64,000 nucleotides of DNA from Achromobacter sp. AONIH1 (GCF_002902905.1 NZ_CP026124.1:3596001-3660000), one strand, 5' to 3'; shown: positions 1-9,296, counted from the first letter of the stretch. The notes: a model not told the origin generated them from the letters alone. Made by a program: numbers and translations.

Positions 1-416
1 CCGCCGTTGCCGGAGCCGATGCCAGCGCCGATCTCAGTCCCGACACCAATCTGGACGAGGCCGAGCTCGTGGCGACGCTGGAGGGCGGGCATTGGCGCTC
101 CGGCGATGCGAAGGGCACTTACCGGGTGATCCTGGAGAACGTGGGTTTCGAGCACGTCAGCTGCCGCGTCTGGATCGAGTGGCTGGCCGATGCCAGGTCC
201 GGCGGCGCCAAGTCAGGCCAGCCGCCGCGCGTCGTGGCCCGGGTGCCTTACGCCGAGATCTCCAACGGCTTCTGGTCCTGCGGACCGAAGCGCAACGGCC
301 TGTCGGGCGTCACGCTGACCATACCCGCCAAGCATGCCTATTCGGGCGAGGCCCGCAAGTTCCAGGCGGTGCTGGGCGCGCCGGGCGAATACCGCCATCG
401 CGGCGCCGGCGGCTGA
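1..416 (+). CDS. Hypothetical protein, 5'-truncated by window edge
   Basis: The reading frame is open from base 3 through the stop at 414-416, so the gene begins upstream of the window and only its last ~137 residues are visible. The visible part has no recognised catalytic motif. It looks like a compact beta-rich domain (alternating hydrophobic strands, two Cys in 'VSCRVW' and 'WSCGPK' that could form a disulphide), which would suit an exported protein. A GTG at 69 could act as an internal start, but the upstream frame has similar composition and no stop, so truncation is the simpler reading. Its stop faces the stop of the AraC gene across 31 bases. Function unknown. Confidence 0.55.
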   Translation, partial: AVAGADASADLSPDTNLDEAELVATLEGGHWRSGDAKGTYRVILENVGFEHVSCRVWIEWLADARSGGAKSGQPPRVVARVPYAEISNGFWSCGPKRNGLSGVTLTIPAKHAYSGEARKFQAVLGAPGEYRHRGAGG

Positions 417-447
417 GCCCAGGCGCGGGCGGCGGCCCGTGCCGGCG

Positions 448-1425
448 CTAGCGGCCGCGCAGCGTGTCCGACGGTCGACAGCCGTAGCGCTTGCGGTAGT
501 GGCTGGCGAAGTGGCCGAAGCTGGTCACGCCGTGGCGCAGCAGGATGTCGGTGACGTTGTCGCCCGGCCCGGCCTGTTCCAGCGCCGCGTGCACGCGCGC
601 CAGCCGCAGGCCGCGGATGTAGTCGATGGGGCTCTGGCCCAGGAAGCGCGCGAAGCCGTTCTGCAGGGTGCGCGTGGACACGCCGGAGAGCGCGGCCAGC
701 TCCGCCAGGGTGACGGCTTCGTCCAGATGGCTTTCGATGTAGTCGCGCGCGCGCCTGACGTGCAGCGGCAGCGGCTGCCGGCGGTCGGCGCGCAGCGCGT
801 CGCTGTAGTTATGCGGCAGCTGCATCAGCAGCAATGACATCAGGTAGTCCGGGAAGCCCGCCGCCAGCGCCGGCGCCAGCCGGTCGATGTCGGGGTCCTG
901 GTGCAGCCGGCACAGATAGTCCAGCGTCTGGCGCACCGCCGCCATGCCCGACGAACCTTCGGCCACGTCCACGTCGAACACCAGCGGCGCCCTGAGCGGA
1001 CGCTCCAGCAGCTGTTGCAGGCGGCGTTCCAGCGCCGGCCGCTCCACCCGCAGGATCAGGCTGCGGCAGTCGCTGCCGACGCGGATGAGGCTGCGCTCGG
1101 AGGGCGAGGAGACGGTCAGGCTGCCGGCGCGGATGGCGGCGCTGCGGCGACCCAGCTCGACCATGCCGCTGCCGGCCAGCGTGGCGCGCACCAGGTAATA
1201 GCTGGCGATATCGCCGGCGTCGATCTCGACCTCGGCGCCATAGCGCAGGTCGAACAGCGCGGCGCTGCCGAAATACACGCCGTACAGGCGCGACTGCAAG
1301 GGATTTCCCTGAGGCACGCGCATCTGGTGCGACCACAGGTGATGGCTGACCTGATCCCGGATCTCGGCCATGTTGGCCGAGTCGAGCAGGCAATGGCGTT
1401 GCAGCGGAATCGAGTCTTGGAACAT
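448..1425 (-). CDS. AraC-family transcriptional regulator
   Basis: A 325-residue regulator with an N-terminal AraC-binding-like cupin domain (about 30-200) and a C-terminal AraC HTH pair (about 215-320; recognisable elements are 'TLAELAALSGVSTRTLQNGF' and the closing 'SFGHFASHYRKRYG'). The frame is open further upstream to 1572, but the ATG at 1425 has an AGGAAAG ribosome site just before it and the upstream residues are Arg/Pro-rich noise, so I take 1425. The cupin type resembles regulators of aromatic-compound catabolism. The gene is transcribed away from the MFS transporter at 1642, the usual arrangement for a regulator and its target. The effector cannot be deduced. Confidence 0.9.
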   Translation of the reverse strand: MFQDSIPLQRHCLLDSANMAEIRDQVSHHLWSHQMRVPQGNPLQSRLYGVYFGSAALFDLRYGAEVEIDAGDIASYYLVRATLAGSGMVELGRRSAAIRAGSLTVSSPSERSLIRVGSDCRSLILRVERPALERRLQQLLERPLRAPLVFDVDVAEGSSGMAAVRQTLDYLCRLHQDPDIDRLAPALAAGFPDYLMSLLLMQLPHNYSDALRADRRQPLPLHVRRARDYIESHLDEAVTLAELAALSGVSTRTLQNGFARFLGQSPIDYIRGLRLARVHAALEQAGPGDNVTDILLRHGVTSFGHFASHYRKRYGCRPSDTLRGR

Positions 1426-1641
1426 GCTTTCCTGCGCCCCGGGAACAGTGCTTGCGCGCCCCGTATAGAGCCGCGCCCGGCAAAGGCCTACAACTGACGG
1501 ACCAGGCCGCGCCCGCCGGGCCGGCCTGGGAACTCCAGGACGGGCGCCGCGCGGCGGCCGGACCTGGCGCACACAAGCAGGCGATGCGCGGTCGGCCGGA
1601 ACAAGGCTGGCGCGACAGCGCCGCCACGCAAGGGAAAAGAC

Positions 1642-3045
1642 ATGACTGGCGATATCCCCGACAGCGCGCCCGCGCGCCGCTACGCCTACGAATGGTACGT
1701 GGTCCTGGTCTGCATGCTAGCGTACATATTTTCCTTCGTCGACAGGCAGATCCTGGCGCTGATGATCGAGCCGATCAAGCGCGACCTGGACCTGAGCGAC
1801 ACGCAGTTCAGCCTGTTGCACGGGCTGGCGTTCTCGCTGTTCTACGCCTTCATGGGCATCCCCATCGCGCTGTTGGCCGACCGCTATTCGCGGCCGCGCA
1901 TCATCGCCATCGGCGTGGCCTTCTGGAGCCTGGCGACCGCCGTCTGCGGCCTGTCGCGCAACTTCGCCCAGATGTTCCTGGCGCGCATTGGCGTGGGCGT
2001 GGGCGAGGCGGCGCTGTCGCCCGCCACCTACTCGATGCTGAGCGACATGTTCCCGCGCGACCGGCTGGGCCGGGCAGTGGGCGTGTACTCGATCGGCTCA
2101 TTCATCGGCGGCGGACTGGCCTTCCTGATCGGCGGCTATGTGATCAACCTGCTGAAAAGCGTGGACACCGTGGCGCTGCCGCTGCTGGGCGCGCTGCGGC
2201 CCTGGCAGGTGACGTTCTTCGTGGTGGGGCTGCCGGGCCTGCTGGTGGCGCTGCTGATTCTGCTGACGGTGCGAGATCCCGGCCGGCGCGGCCTGCGCCT
2301 GGGCGCCGACGGCCGCGCCAGCAAGCCCGCCATCGGCGACACCTTCCGCTTCCTGGCGCGGCACCGGCGCACGTTCTGCTGCCACTTCCTGGGGTTCTCG
2401 TTCTACGCGATGGCATTGTTCGCGCTGCTGGGCTGGACGCCGGCCTTCTATATGCGCAAGTTCGGCCTGTCGCCGACCGAGGCGGGCTATATGCTGGGCG
2501 CGGTGGTGCTGGCGGCCAACACCGCCGGCGTGTTCTGCGGCGGCTGGCTGATGGATGCGCTGGCGCGGCGCGGCCATGCCGACGCGCCGCTGCGGGCCGG
2601 CGTGATCGGCGCGGCCTGCATGGCGGTGCCGGCGGTGGCGTTCACGCAGGTCGATTCGCTGTGGCTGTCGGTGGGGCTGCTCCTGCCGGCCATGTTCTTC
2701 GCGTCCTTTCCCATGCCCACGTCGACGGCCGCGATGCAGATCCTGCCGCCCAACCAGCTGCGCGCGCAGGTCTCGGCGCTGTTCCTGCTGATCTCCAACC
2801 TGATCGGGCTGGGCCTGGGCACCACGGCGGTGGCCTTGCTGACCGACCGCTGGTTCCGCGATCCGGCGGCGGTGGGGCAGTCGCTGTCCGCGATGATCGG
2901 CGCGGCGGCGGTCGCCTGCGTGGTCCTGCTGGCGATGGGCTGCGGCAGCTACCGGCGCAGCCTGGCCGCCGAGGCGGCGCCCGGCGCGGCCGAAGCGTCC
3001 GATGGCGCGGCGCCGCTGACGGCGCGGCCGGCCTCGACCTCGTAG
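1642..3045 (+). CDS. MFS transporter (spinster/anion-cation symporter-like)
   Basis: A 467-residue inner-membrane protein with about twelve hydrophobic segments. The first segment carries the 'SFVDRQILALM' pattern and loop 2-3 carries a motif-A-like 'ALLADRYSRP', followed by 'GVGEAALSPATYSMLSDMFP', typical of spinster-like and organic-anion MFS permeases. A hydrophilic loop lies near residues 205-240. The ATG at 1642 follows AGGGAAAAGAC. It is divergent from the AraC regulator across 216 bases, so it is probably the regulated gene, importing or exporting a small organic acid. Substrate not identifiable from sequence. Confidence 0.88.
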   Translation: MTGDIPDSAPARRYAYEWYVVLVCMLAYIFSFVDRQILALMIEPIKRDLDLSDTQFSLLHGLAFSLFYAFMGIPIALLADRYSRPRIIAIGVAFWSLATAVCGLSRNFAQMFLARIGVGVGEAALSPATYSMLSDMFPRDRLGRAVGVYSIGSFIGGGLAFLIGGYVINLLKSVDTVALPLLGALRPWQVTFFVVGLPGLLVALLILLTVRDPGRRGLRLGADGRASKPAIGDTFRFLARHRRTFCCHFLGFSFYAMALFALLGWTPAFYMRKFGLSPTEAGYMLGAVVLAANTAGVFCGGWLMDALARRGHADAPLRAGVIGAACMAVPAVAFTQVDSLWLSVGLLLPAMFFASFPMPTSTAAMQILPPNQLRAQVSALFLLISNLIGLGLGTTAVALLTDRWFRDPAAVGQSLSAMIGAAAVACVVLLAMGCGSYRRSLAAEAAPGAAEASDGAAPLTARPASTS

Positions 3046-3141
3046 CGGCTACGGGCTGCGGCGCCGGGGCGCGACAATTCGTCGCGGTTCGGGCGACGCC
3101 ACCGGCGCGCCGCCGCGTGCGCCTGCGGCGATAATCCGCGC

Positions 3142-3564
3142 ATGACCTACCAACTCCTGAAAATGCTTCATGTCGCGGCCGTGGCCGCGTGGCTGTGCGG
3201 CTCGCTGTTCGTGTCGCTGTTCCTGCTGACGTCCCAGCCGCAGGAAGGCGAGGCGCCCAAGGAACGCAAGATGCTGGGCGCGCTGCGCCGCTGGACCCTG
3301 TTCGTGACCACGCCGGCCATGGCGCTGAGCTGGCTGGTCGGCCTGCACCTGGCCATGAGCCTGGGCTGGTTCGCGATGAACTGGATCTGGGTCAAGATCG
3401 GCATCGCGGCGGTGCTGTCGGCGCTGCTGGGCATCCAGAGCGCGGCGCTGGGCCGCATGGCGCGCGGCGCCGGCGGACGGCCGCCGGCGCTGGATCTGTA
3501 TGCGCCGTTCACGGTGCTGGCGGCCGCGGCCATCGTCACGCTGGCGGTGGTCAAGCCGTTCTGA
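3142..3564 (+). CDS. CopD/HemJ-like integral membrane protein
   Basis: A 140-residue protein with four predicted membrane helices (about 5-28, 52-74, 80-100, 120-138). The His in 'LKMLHVAAVAAW' in helix 1 sits where HemJ/CopD-family proteins carry a conserved haem- or metal-contacting His, and the 'Trp-hydrophobic-Gly' pattern after it also fits ('HVAAVAAWLCGSLF'). The length matches the HemJ-like family (about 140). HemJ proteins oxidise protoporphyrinogen IX; CopD proteins import copper. The sequence does not separate these. Stand-alone gene, 96 bases after the MFS gene. Confidence 0.7.
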   Translation: MTYQLLKMLHVAAVAAWLCGSLFVSLFLLTSQPQEGEAPKERKMLGALRRWTLFVTTPAMALSWLVGLHLAMSLGWFAMNWIWVKIGIAAVLSALLGIQSAALGRMARGAGGRPPALDLYAPFTVLAAAAIVTLAVVKPF

Positions 3565-3713
3565 GCGGCGCGGTCCGGCCGCGTCCGCGTGTGGCGCCTC
3601 CAGGCTGCTTGCCGCAATCCGCAATGGGCCGGCATATGCGCCCGCGCCATATGGAAACACCCGTGTAATAAGGACTCAACCAAGTATTCGTTCGCCCGCG
3701 ATAAGCGCGTCCC

Positions 3714-3719
3714 TAGAAT
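3714..3719 (+). promoter_or_regulatory. Candidate -10 element for metQNI
   Basis: TAGAAT matches the sigma-70 -10 consensus at 5 of 6 positions, 44 bases before the metQ start. The hexamer 17 bases upstream (TTCGCC, 3691-3696) is a poor -35. I see no SAM riboswitch or MetJ-box array here. Confidence 0.3.
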
Positions 3720-3762
3720 CGTCTCACTCTCATAACTGCACAGACTTAGAGGCGATTCCATC

Positions 3763-4662
3763 ATGACTACCCGTTTTTTCATCGCCGAACTGGCCCAGGA
3801 CGAAACGCAGCCCGTCGGAGAGCGGCAAGCGCACGCGGCGCGCTCGGCGCGCGGGCGGTTTTTCAAGCGCTTGCTGGGCGCGATCCTGGCCTCGGCCGCC
3901 ATGTTCCACGGCCCGGCCTTCTCGGCCGATCCCAAGCCCTTGAAGGTCGGCGTGCGCGGCGGCGTGGACGAGCAGATCTGGGAAGTGGTGGCGCGGGTTG
4001 CCAAGAAGAACGGCCTGGCCGTCGAGCCGGTGGTGATCACCGGCACCGCCAGTCCCAACGAGGCGCTGAACAACGGCGACCTGGAAGCCAACTCCTTTCA
4101 GCACATTCCCTTCCTGAAAGACCAGATCAAGCAGCGCGGCTACAAGCTGGTGCCGGTGGCCAATACGCTGATCTCGCCCATCGCCTTCTATTCGAAGAAG
4201 TACAAGTCGCTTCAGGACCTGCCGCCCGGCGCCAAGGTCGGCATCCCCAATGATCCCAGCAACCAGACGCGCGCGCTGGTGGTGCTGCGCGACCAGGGAC
4301 TGATCACGCTCAAGGATGGCTTCGATCCGTTCACCGGCACGGCCACGCTGGCCGATGTGACGTCCAACCCCAGGAAACTGGAGTTCGTCGAGAGCGCCTC
4401 GGTGGTGCTGGCGCGTTCGCTGCCGGACGTGGACACGGCGGCCATCGTCAACAGCTTCGCCTACCAGGCCGGCCTGATCGCCACGCGCGACGGCATCGCC
4501 GTGGAGAAGAAGGAAAACAATCCCTACGTCAACATCATCGTGGTGCGCGAGCAGGACAAGAATGCGCCCTGGGTGCCGGAGCTGGTCAAGGCCTACCATT
4601 CCGAGGAAGTGCGCCAGTTCATTCTGAGCAAGTACGAAGGTTCGGTCATTCCGGTGTTCTGA
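3763..4662 (+). CDS. metQ: Methionine ABC transporter substrate-binding protein MetQ
   Basis: A 299-residue NlpA/MetQ-family periplasmic receptor for the D/L-methionine importer. The mature part opens with 'KPLKVGVRGGVDEQIWEVV' and contains the family stretch 'ANSFQHIPFLKDQ' and the closing 'YHSEEVRQFILSKYEGSVIPVF'. Two oddities: about 33 hydrophilic, basic residues precede the hydrophobic signal segment (about 36-53), and the signal ends 'GPAFSA' with no lipobox Cys, whereas classic MetQ proteins are lipoproteins. The ATG at 3763 follows an AGAGG site, so the extension may be genuine. First gene of metQ-metN-metI. Confidence 0.93.
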   Translation: MTTRFFIAELAQDETQPVGERQAHAARSARGRFFKRLLGAILASAAMFHGPAFSADPKPLKVGVRGGVDEQIWEVVARVAKKNGLAVEPVVITGTASPNEALNNGDLEANSFQHIPFLKDQIKQRGYKLVPVANTLISPIAFYSKKYKSLQDLPPGAKVGIPNDPSNQTRALVVLRDQGLITLKDGFDPFTGTATLADVTSNPRKLEFVESASVVLARSLPDVDTAAIVNSFAYQAGLIATRDGIAVEKKENNPYVNIIVVREQDKNAPWVPELVKAYHSEEVRQFILSKYEGSVIPVF

Positions 4663-4683
4663 CGCCGGCTGGCGCGATCCATC

Positions 4684-5805
4684 ATGAAGCACTACGAACT
4701 TCCCCTGGCCGAGCCGCTGGCCGGCGCGGCCCCGGCCAGCGCGCCCGAGGCGGCGCGCGACCGCGAGCACATCGTGTTCGACAGCTTGCAGAAGCGCTAC
4801 CAGGGGCCGCAAGGTCCGGTGGCGGCGCTGTCGGACGTGTCTTTTTCCATCGCGCGCGGCGAGATCTTCGGCATCATCGGCCGCAGCGGCGCGGGCAAGT
4901 CCACCTTGCTGCGCACCATCAACATGCTGGAGCGCCCCGGCGCCGGCCGCGTGCTGATCGACGGCGCCGATGTCGGGCAGCTGGACGAGGACGGGCTGGT
5001 GGCGCTGCGGCGCCGCATCGGCATGATCTTCCAGCACTTCAACCTGCTGTCGGCCAAGACCGTGGCCGAGAACGTGGCGCTGCCGCTGCGCGTGGCCGGC
5101 GTCAAGCCCGCCGCCGCGCGCGTCCGGGTCGACGCGCTGCTGGACCTGGTGGGCCTGCGCGACAAGGCCGATGCCTATCCGGCCAAGCTGTCCGGCGGCC
5201 AGAAGCAGCGGGTCGGCATCGCCCGCGCGCTGGTGCACGAGCCGCGGATCCTGCTGTGCGACGAAGCCACGTCGGCGCTGGATCCCGAGACCACCCAATC
5301 CATCCTGGCGCTGCTGCGCGACATCAACCGCAAGCTCGGCCTGACCGTGGTGCTGATCACGCACGACATGGCGGTGATCCGGGAGATCTGCCATCAGGTG
5401 CTGGTGCTGGACGGCGGCCGCAAGGTCGAGCAGGGCGAGGTCTGGCGCGTGTTCGGCGATCCCGGGGCCGAGGCCACGCGCGCATTGCTGCGGCCGCTGC
5501 AGCACGACCTGCCGGCCGACCTGGCCGCGCGCCTGTCGCCCGAGCCGCAAGGGCCCGGCGCCAGCGGCGTGCTGCGGCTGCGCTATACCGGCGCCGGCCG
5601 CGCGCAGGGCGTGCCCCTGGCGGCGCTGGCCGCGCTGGGACCGGGCGCCACGCTGCTGCATGGGGGGCTGGACCGGCTGGGCGGCCACGCGCAAGGCAGC
5701 CTGCTGGTGTCGGTGCCCGCGGGCATATTGCGGCAGGAAGCCGCGCGCGCCGCGTTGGCGGCGGATCAGATCGAGGTGCTGGGCTATGTCGCTGCCGATG
5801 CTTGA
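4684..5805 (+). CDS. metN: Methionine ABC transporter ATP-binding protein MetN
   Basis: A 373-residue ATPase energising methionine import. Walker A is 'GRSGAGKST' (66-74), the signature is 'LSGGQKQRVGIARAL', Walker B is 'ILLCDEATSALD', followed by the 'THDMAVI' H-loop. The C-terminal ~90 residues form an NIL-type regulatory domain, which in MetN binds methionine and causes trans-inhibition. About 29 Ala/Pro/Glu-rich residues precede the usual start of the ATPase fold. It lies 21 bases after metQ and overlaps metI by 20 bases, so the three genes form one operon. Confidence 0.95.
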   Translation: MKHYELPLAEPLAGAAPASAPEAARDREHIVFDSLQKRYQGPQGPVAALSDVSFSIARGEIFGIIGRSGAGKSTLLRTINMLERPGAGRVLIDGADVGQLDEDGLVALRRRIGMIFQHFNLLSAKTVAENVALPLRVAGVKPAAARVRVDALLDLVGLRDKADAYPAKLSGGQKQRVGIARALVHEPRILLCDEATSALDPETTQSILALLRDINRKLGLTVVLITHDMAVIREICHQVLVLDGGRKVEQGEVWRVFGDPGAEATRALLRPLQHDLPADLAARLSPEPQGPGASGVLRLRYTGAGRAQGVPLAALAALGPGATLLHGGLDRLGGHAQGSLLVSVPAGILRQEAARAALAADQIEVLGYVAADA

Positions 5806-6442
5806 TAAATACCTGCAGGCTTTCCTGCAGACGCTGGCGATGGTGGGCGTGTCGGCCGTGATCGCCATCGCGCTGGGCCTGTCGCTGGCGCTGGTGCTGA
5901 CCGTGACGGCCTCGGGCGGGCTGTATCCGAAGCCGCGCCTGAACCGCGCGCTGTCGATCACGGTGAACACGTTCCGCGCGATTCCCTTCATCATCCTGCT
6001 GATCGCCATGCTGCCCTTCACGCGGCTGCTGGTGGGCACCACGCTGGGCACCTGGGCGGCCATCGTGCCGCTGTCGGCCAACCTGGTGCCGTTCTTCGCG
6101 CGCATCGCGCAGGTCAGCCTGAACGACGTGGACCCCGGCCTGGTCGAGGCCGCGCGCGCCATGGGCTGCCGCCGCCTGCACATCGTGCGCCACGTACTGC
6201 TGCCCGAGGCATTGCCCGGCATCATCGGCGGCATGACGGTCAGCGTGATCGCGATGATCAACGCCTCGGCCATGGCGGGCGCGGTCGGCGCGGGCGGGCT
6301 GGGCGACCTGGCGATCCGCTACGGCTACGAGCGCTACGAGACGCGCGTGATGTTCGAGGTGATCGTGATCCTGATCGCGCTGGTGTCGATCGTGCAGTTC
6401 ACCGGCGAATGGCTGTCGCGCCGCGCCGACCACAAGCGCTGA
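5786..6442 (+). CDS. metI: Methionine ABC transporter permease MetI
   Basis: A 218-residue permease (MetI proteins are about 217). It has five hydrophobic helices and the EAA coupling loop 'VEAARAMGCRRLHIVRHVLLPEALPGI'. The frame is open back to 5660, but the ATG at 5786 is preceded by GAGGTG at 8 bases and gives the family length; an alternative ATG lies at 5798. It overlaps the 3' end of metN. MetI dimerises and couples to MetN and MetQ. The stop faces the convergent membrane-protein gene. Confidence 0.95.
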   Translation: MSLPMLDKYLQAFLQTLAMVGVSAVIAIALGLSLALVLTVTASGGLYPKPRLNRALSITVNTFRAIPFIILLIAMLPFTRLLVGTTLGTWAAIVPLSANLVPFFARIAQVSLNDVDPGLVEAARAMGCRRLHIVRHVLLPEALPGIIGGMTVSVIAMINASAMAGAVGAGGLGDLAIRYGYERYETRVMFEVIVILIALVSIVQFTGEWLSRRADHKR

Positions 6443-6464
6443 CGCGGCGATGCGGCGGCGTATG

Positions 6465-7472
6465 TCAGGGCAGGGTGGCCGGCAGCAGGCTGGCCAGTTG
6501 CTGCGCGCCCAGCTGGTCCTGTTCGCGGACCAGGGCGTCGACGCGGGCCTGGTGCTTCCGATAGCGCGCCAGGTCGTCGTCGCGCTCGAACAGCAGCTGT
6601 CCGCCGCGCGCGACCCAGTAGGGGCGGTTGTCGTCGAGCAGCGTGATCATCTGGCCGAATTCGTCGAGGATGCGCGTTTCCAGGTCCCAGGCCCGGTTCA
6701 CGTCGCGCAGCCGCGCCGGCCGTTGCGCCGCCACGCCGTCGAGCATGCGGGTCCTGGCGTCGTCGTCGATGTCCAGCGCGCGTATCAGCGCCGGCATGTC
6801 GTCCAGCGCCTGCTGGTTGCGCTGGCGGTAGGCCGGCAGCAGGCGGCCGGCCAGTTCGAGAATCATGCGGCTTTCCACCAGGCCCGTGTCGCGCGCCAGC
6901 CGGCCCGGATCGAACAGTCGCGGCAGGCCGATGTCGTCCAGATCCTTGACGTAGGCCTTGTGCTGCGCGAGCCGCTGGCCGGCCACGGTCTTGACCGCGC
7001 GCTCCAGCTCGCCGTAGGCGCCGTGGGCGCGAGGCGTGGGATCGATGTCGGGCAGCGCGCCGGGTTTCTCCGCGCCGCCGGCCATGCGGCGCAGCACGGC
7101 CATGGCGTCGCGGATGCCGGCGTTGGCCAGCTCGCGCTGGCGGTTCTGCTCGATCCGGCTCCAGGCCTGGCCGGCATCACCCAACAGCATCACCAGGCCC
7201 ACGACCAGCACGATGTACAGCTGGCGGCGGGGATCGCGGAAGCGCTTGCCGATCGAGAACAGCGCACAGACCAGCAGCGGCGGCAAGGCCAACATGCCCA
7301 GCACTTCCAGGCTGGTAGCGGGCTGGCGCGCCAGCAGCATGCGCAGCGTGCCCTCGGCCATGTAGACCGCGCAGGCCAGCAGCAGGGGCAGCAGCCAGCC
7401 CGCGCGCCGCTGCGCCGCCGCGGACAGTGGCGCCTGGCTTGGAGCCTGGATGGGCCCGGATTGCGGGTTCAT
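6465..7472 (-). CDS. Hypothetical membrane protein, three N-terminal helices and a large soluble domain
   Basis: A 335-residue protein I do not recognise. Three hydrophobic segments (about 25-45, 53-74, 85-102) are followed by about 230 residues rich in Arg, Asp, Leu and Ala with predicted helical character. No catalytic motif is apparent. The N-terminal ~20 residues are Pro/Ser/Ala-rich. It is convergent with metI (22 bases) and divergent from the PLP-enzyme gene across 155 bases. The soluble helical part could be a sensor or scaffold, but this is a guess. Confidence 0.75.
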   Translation of the reverse strand: MNPQSGPIQAPSQAPLSAAAQRRAGWLLPLLLACAVYMAEGTLRMLLARQPATSLEVLGMLALPPLLVCALFSIGKRFRDPRRQLYIVLVVGLVMLLGDAGQAWSRIEQNRQRELANAGIRDAMAVLRRMAGGAEKPGALPDIDPTPRAHGAYGELERAVKTVAGQRLAQHKAYVKDLDDIGLPRLFDPGRLARDTGLVESRMILELAGRLLPAYRQRNQQALDDMPALIRALDIDDDARTRMLDGVAAQRPARLRDVNRAWDLETRILDEFGQMITLLDDNRPYWVARGGQLLFERDDDLARYRKHQARVDALVREQDQLGAQQLASLLPATLP

Positions 7473-7627
7473 GGGATGCCGGTTGGGAATGCGTGGGGGA
7501 TCTCAAAATGTAACAACGCCGCGCGGCGGCGTCAATGCGGCGCCGGCGCGCCACGGCGGCAGGCAGCACTTTCCGGCGCGGCCATGGCCGCGTCTTCGAT
7601 GAACATGGACCACACAGGAGTCCCGTC

Positions 7628-8818
7628 ATGACCGATCACTCGCAGCAAGGCTTCGCCACGCGCGCCATCCACCTGGGCTATGACCCGCTGCAAGAGCAGG
7701 GCGCGCTGTCGCCGCCGCTCTACCTGACCTCGACCTACACGCAGGAAAGCCTGGAGGCCTTCGATGAGATCCGCCTGGGAGAGCGCAGCGGCTACGTCTA
7801 TGGCCGCACGCGCAATCCCACGCAGGCCCTGCTGGAAGAGCGGCTGGCCTCTCTGGAGGGCGCCGAGGCCGCCGTCGTCACCGCGTCCGGCATGGCCGCG
7901 ATCTCGGCCACGCTGTTCTCGCTGCTGCAAAGCGGCGACGAGATCGTGGTCGACCAGATCGTTTACGGCACGGCCTTCACGCTGTTCACGCAGGGCCTGG
8001 CGCGTTTCGGCGTGCGCGCGGTGTTCGCCGATTTCACGCGCCCGGAGACGGTGGCCGCCGCCATCGGCCCCAAGACCCGCGCCGTGTATTTCGAGACGCC
8101 GGCCAATCCCAACCTGCGGCTGGTCGACATCCAGGCGGTGTCGGCCATCGCGCGCGGCAAGGGCCTGCTGACCATCGTCGACAACACCTTCGCCACGCCG
8201 GTGCTGCAGCGTCCCTTGGCGCTGGGCGCCGACCTGGTGCTGCATTCGGCCACCAAGTACCTGGGCGGCCATGGCGACCTGCTGGCCGGCGCCGTGGCCG
8301 GCCGCAAGGAACTGGTCGACGCGGTGCGCCTGCAAGGGCTGCGCTACTACACCGGCGCGACGCTGTCGCCCTTCACCGCCTTCCTGGTGCTGCGCGGCCT
8401 GAAGACGCTGGAGCTGCGCGTGCAGCGTCACAGCGAATCGGCGCTGCGCGTGGCGCGGCTGCTGCGCGAGCATCCGGCGGTGGCCGATGTGTTCTACCCG
8501 GGCCTGGCCGACACGGCCGGCGCCGAGATCGCGCGCCGCCAGCAATCGGCCGGCGGCGGGCTGGTGGCCTTTGAATTGAAGGGCGGGCTGGATGCGGGCC
8601 GGCGTCTGCTCAATGGCTTGAAGCTGGCGCGCATCGCGGTCAGCCTGGGCGATCCCGAGACGCTGATCCAGCATCCGGCGTCGATGACGCATGCCAGCTA
8701 TTCGGCCGAGGACCGCGAGCGCTATGGCTTGTCAGAAGGACTGCTGCGTTTGTCGGTGGGACTGGAGACGCCCGACGATATCCTCGCGGACCTGAAGCAG
8801 GGGCTGGATCGCGCCTAG
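7628..8818 (+). CDS. Methionine gamma-lyase-like Cys/Met-metabolism PLP enzyme
   Basis: A 396-residue fold-type-I PLP enzyme of the Cys/Met metabolism family. The Schiff-base Lys is K210 in '[12 protein letters not shown]'; '[12 protein letters not shown]' (54-65) supplies the neighbouring-subunit Tyr and Arg. It aligns best with methionine gamma-lyase ('[15 protein letters not shown]', '[19 protein letters not shown]'), which makes methanethiol, 2-oxobutyrate and ammonia from methionine. The catalytically important Cys of Pseudomonas methionine gamma-lyase (Cys116) aligns with Thr115 here ('VYGTAF'). Cystathionine or homocysteine lyase activity is therefore also possible. ATG at 7628 follows AGGAG; the frame continues upstream to 7535 without family similarity. 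Confidence 0.88.
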   Translation: MTDHSQQGFATRAIHLGYDPLQEQGALSPPLYLTSTYTQESLEAFDEIRLGERSGYVYGRTRNPTQALLEERLASLEGAEAAVVTASGMAAISATLFSLLQSGDEIVVDQIVYGTAFTLFTQGLARFGVRAVFADFTRPETVAAAIGPKTRAVYFETPANPNLRLVDIQAVSAIARGKGLLTIVDNTFATPVLQRPLALGADLVLHSATKYLGGHGDLLAGAVAGRKELVDAVRLQGLRYYTGATLSPFTAFLVLRGLKTLELRVQRHSESALRVARLLREHPAVADVFYPGLADTAGAEIARRQQSAGGGLVAFELKGGLDAGRRLLNGLKLARIAVSLGDPETLIQHPASMTHASYSAEDRERYGLSEGLLRLSVGLETPDDILADLKQGLDRA

Positions 8819-8852
8819 TTCCCGCGTCGGCGGTCGCCGGGCTGGCGCGGTG

Positions 8853-9296
8853 TCAGGGCGCGGCGTCCGTGGCGTCGCCGCGCCAGGCCAGCCATTCGCC
8901 CTCGCGCAGCCCATCCCTGGGCGCGCGCCGCGCCGCCGCCACGCCCTGGCGCAGCGCGGCCAGGTCCAGGCCGGGCAGGCGGCGCAGCAGCGCCGGCGGC
9001 AGATGGTCCGGATCCAGCGCGTCCGCGTCGAAGTCCACGGCCAGCAAGCCGCCGCCGTCGCTGGGCACGCGGATGAACCAGCTGGCTTCCAGATAGTCGC
9101 CGCTCCAGGGATCGGGAAAGCCCGCCAGCAGCAGGCGGAAGCCGAACTCGCGCACGTTGGCCCAGGGCCAGAATTCCGTCACGCCCGCCGCGCCGGCGTC
9201 GCGCCAGATGCCTGCGTCGTCGACGCGCACGCGGCTGGCCGGTGGCTGCGCGGGGTGGCGGGTGCAGAGGCGTTTCAGGCGTGACCACATGGGCAA
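8853..9296 (-). CDS. Hypothetical protein
   Basis: A 147-residue, Trp-rich soluble protein with no signal peptide ('FWPWANVREFGFRLL', 'GDYLEASWFIRV'). It resembles small PH-like/DUF proteins made of alternating beta strands, but I do not recognise the family. Codon pattern fits a real gene. Translation may start at the ATG at 9296 or two codons later at 9290. It is convergent with the methionine-gamma-lyase-like gene (34 bases) and divergent from ppk2 (185 bases). Confidence 0.65.
   Translation of the reverse strand: MPMWSRLKRLCTRHPAQPPASRVRVDDAGIWRDAGAAGVTEFWPWANVREFGFRLLLAGFPDPWSGDYLEASWFIRVPSDGGGLLAVDFDADALDPDHLPPALLRRLPGLDLAALRQGVAAARRAPRDGLREGEWLAWRGDATDAAP

Noticed and set aside
3565..3762. 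SAM riboswitch upstream of metQNI
   Set aside because: No conserved SAM-riboswitch core could be recognised; only a plausible -10 was found.
3730..6273. 847-codon open frame on the minus strand opposite metQNI
   Set aside because: It is the antisense shadow of three well-conserved genes; composition is Gln/His/Arg-rich as expected from reverse-frame GC bias.
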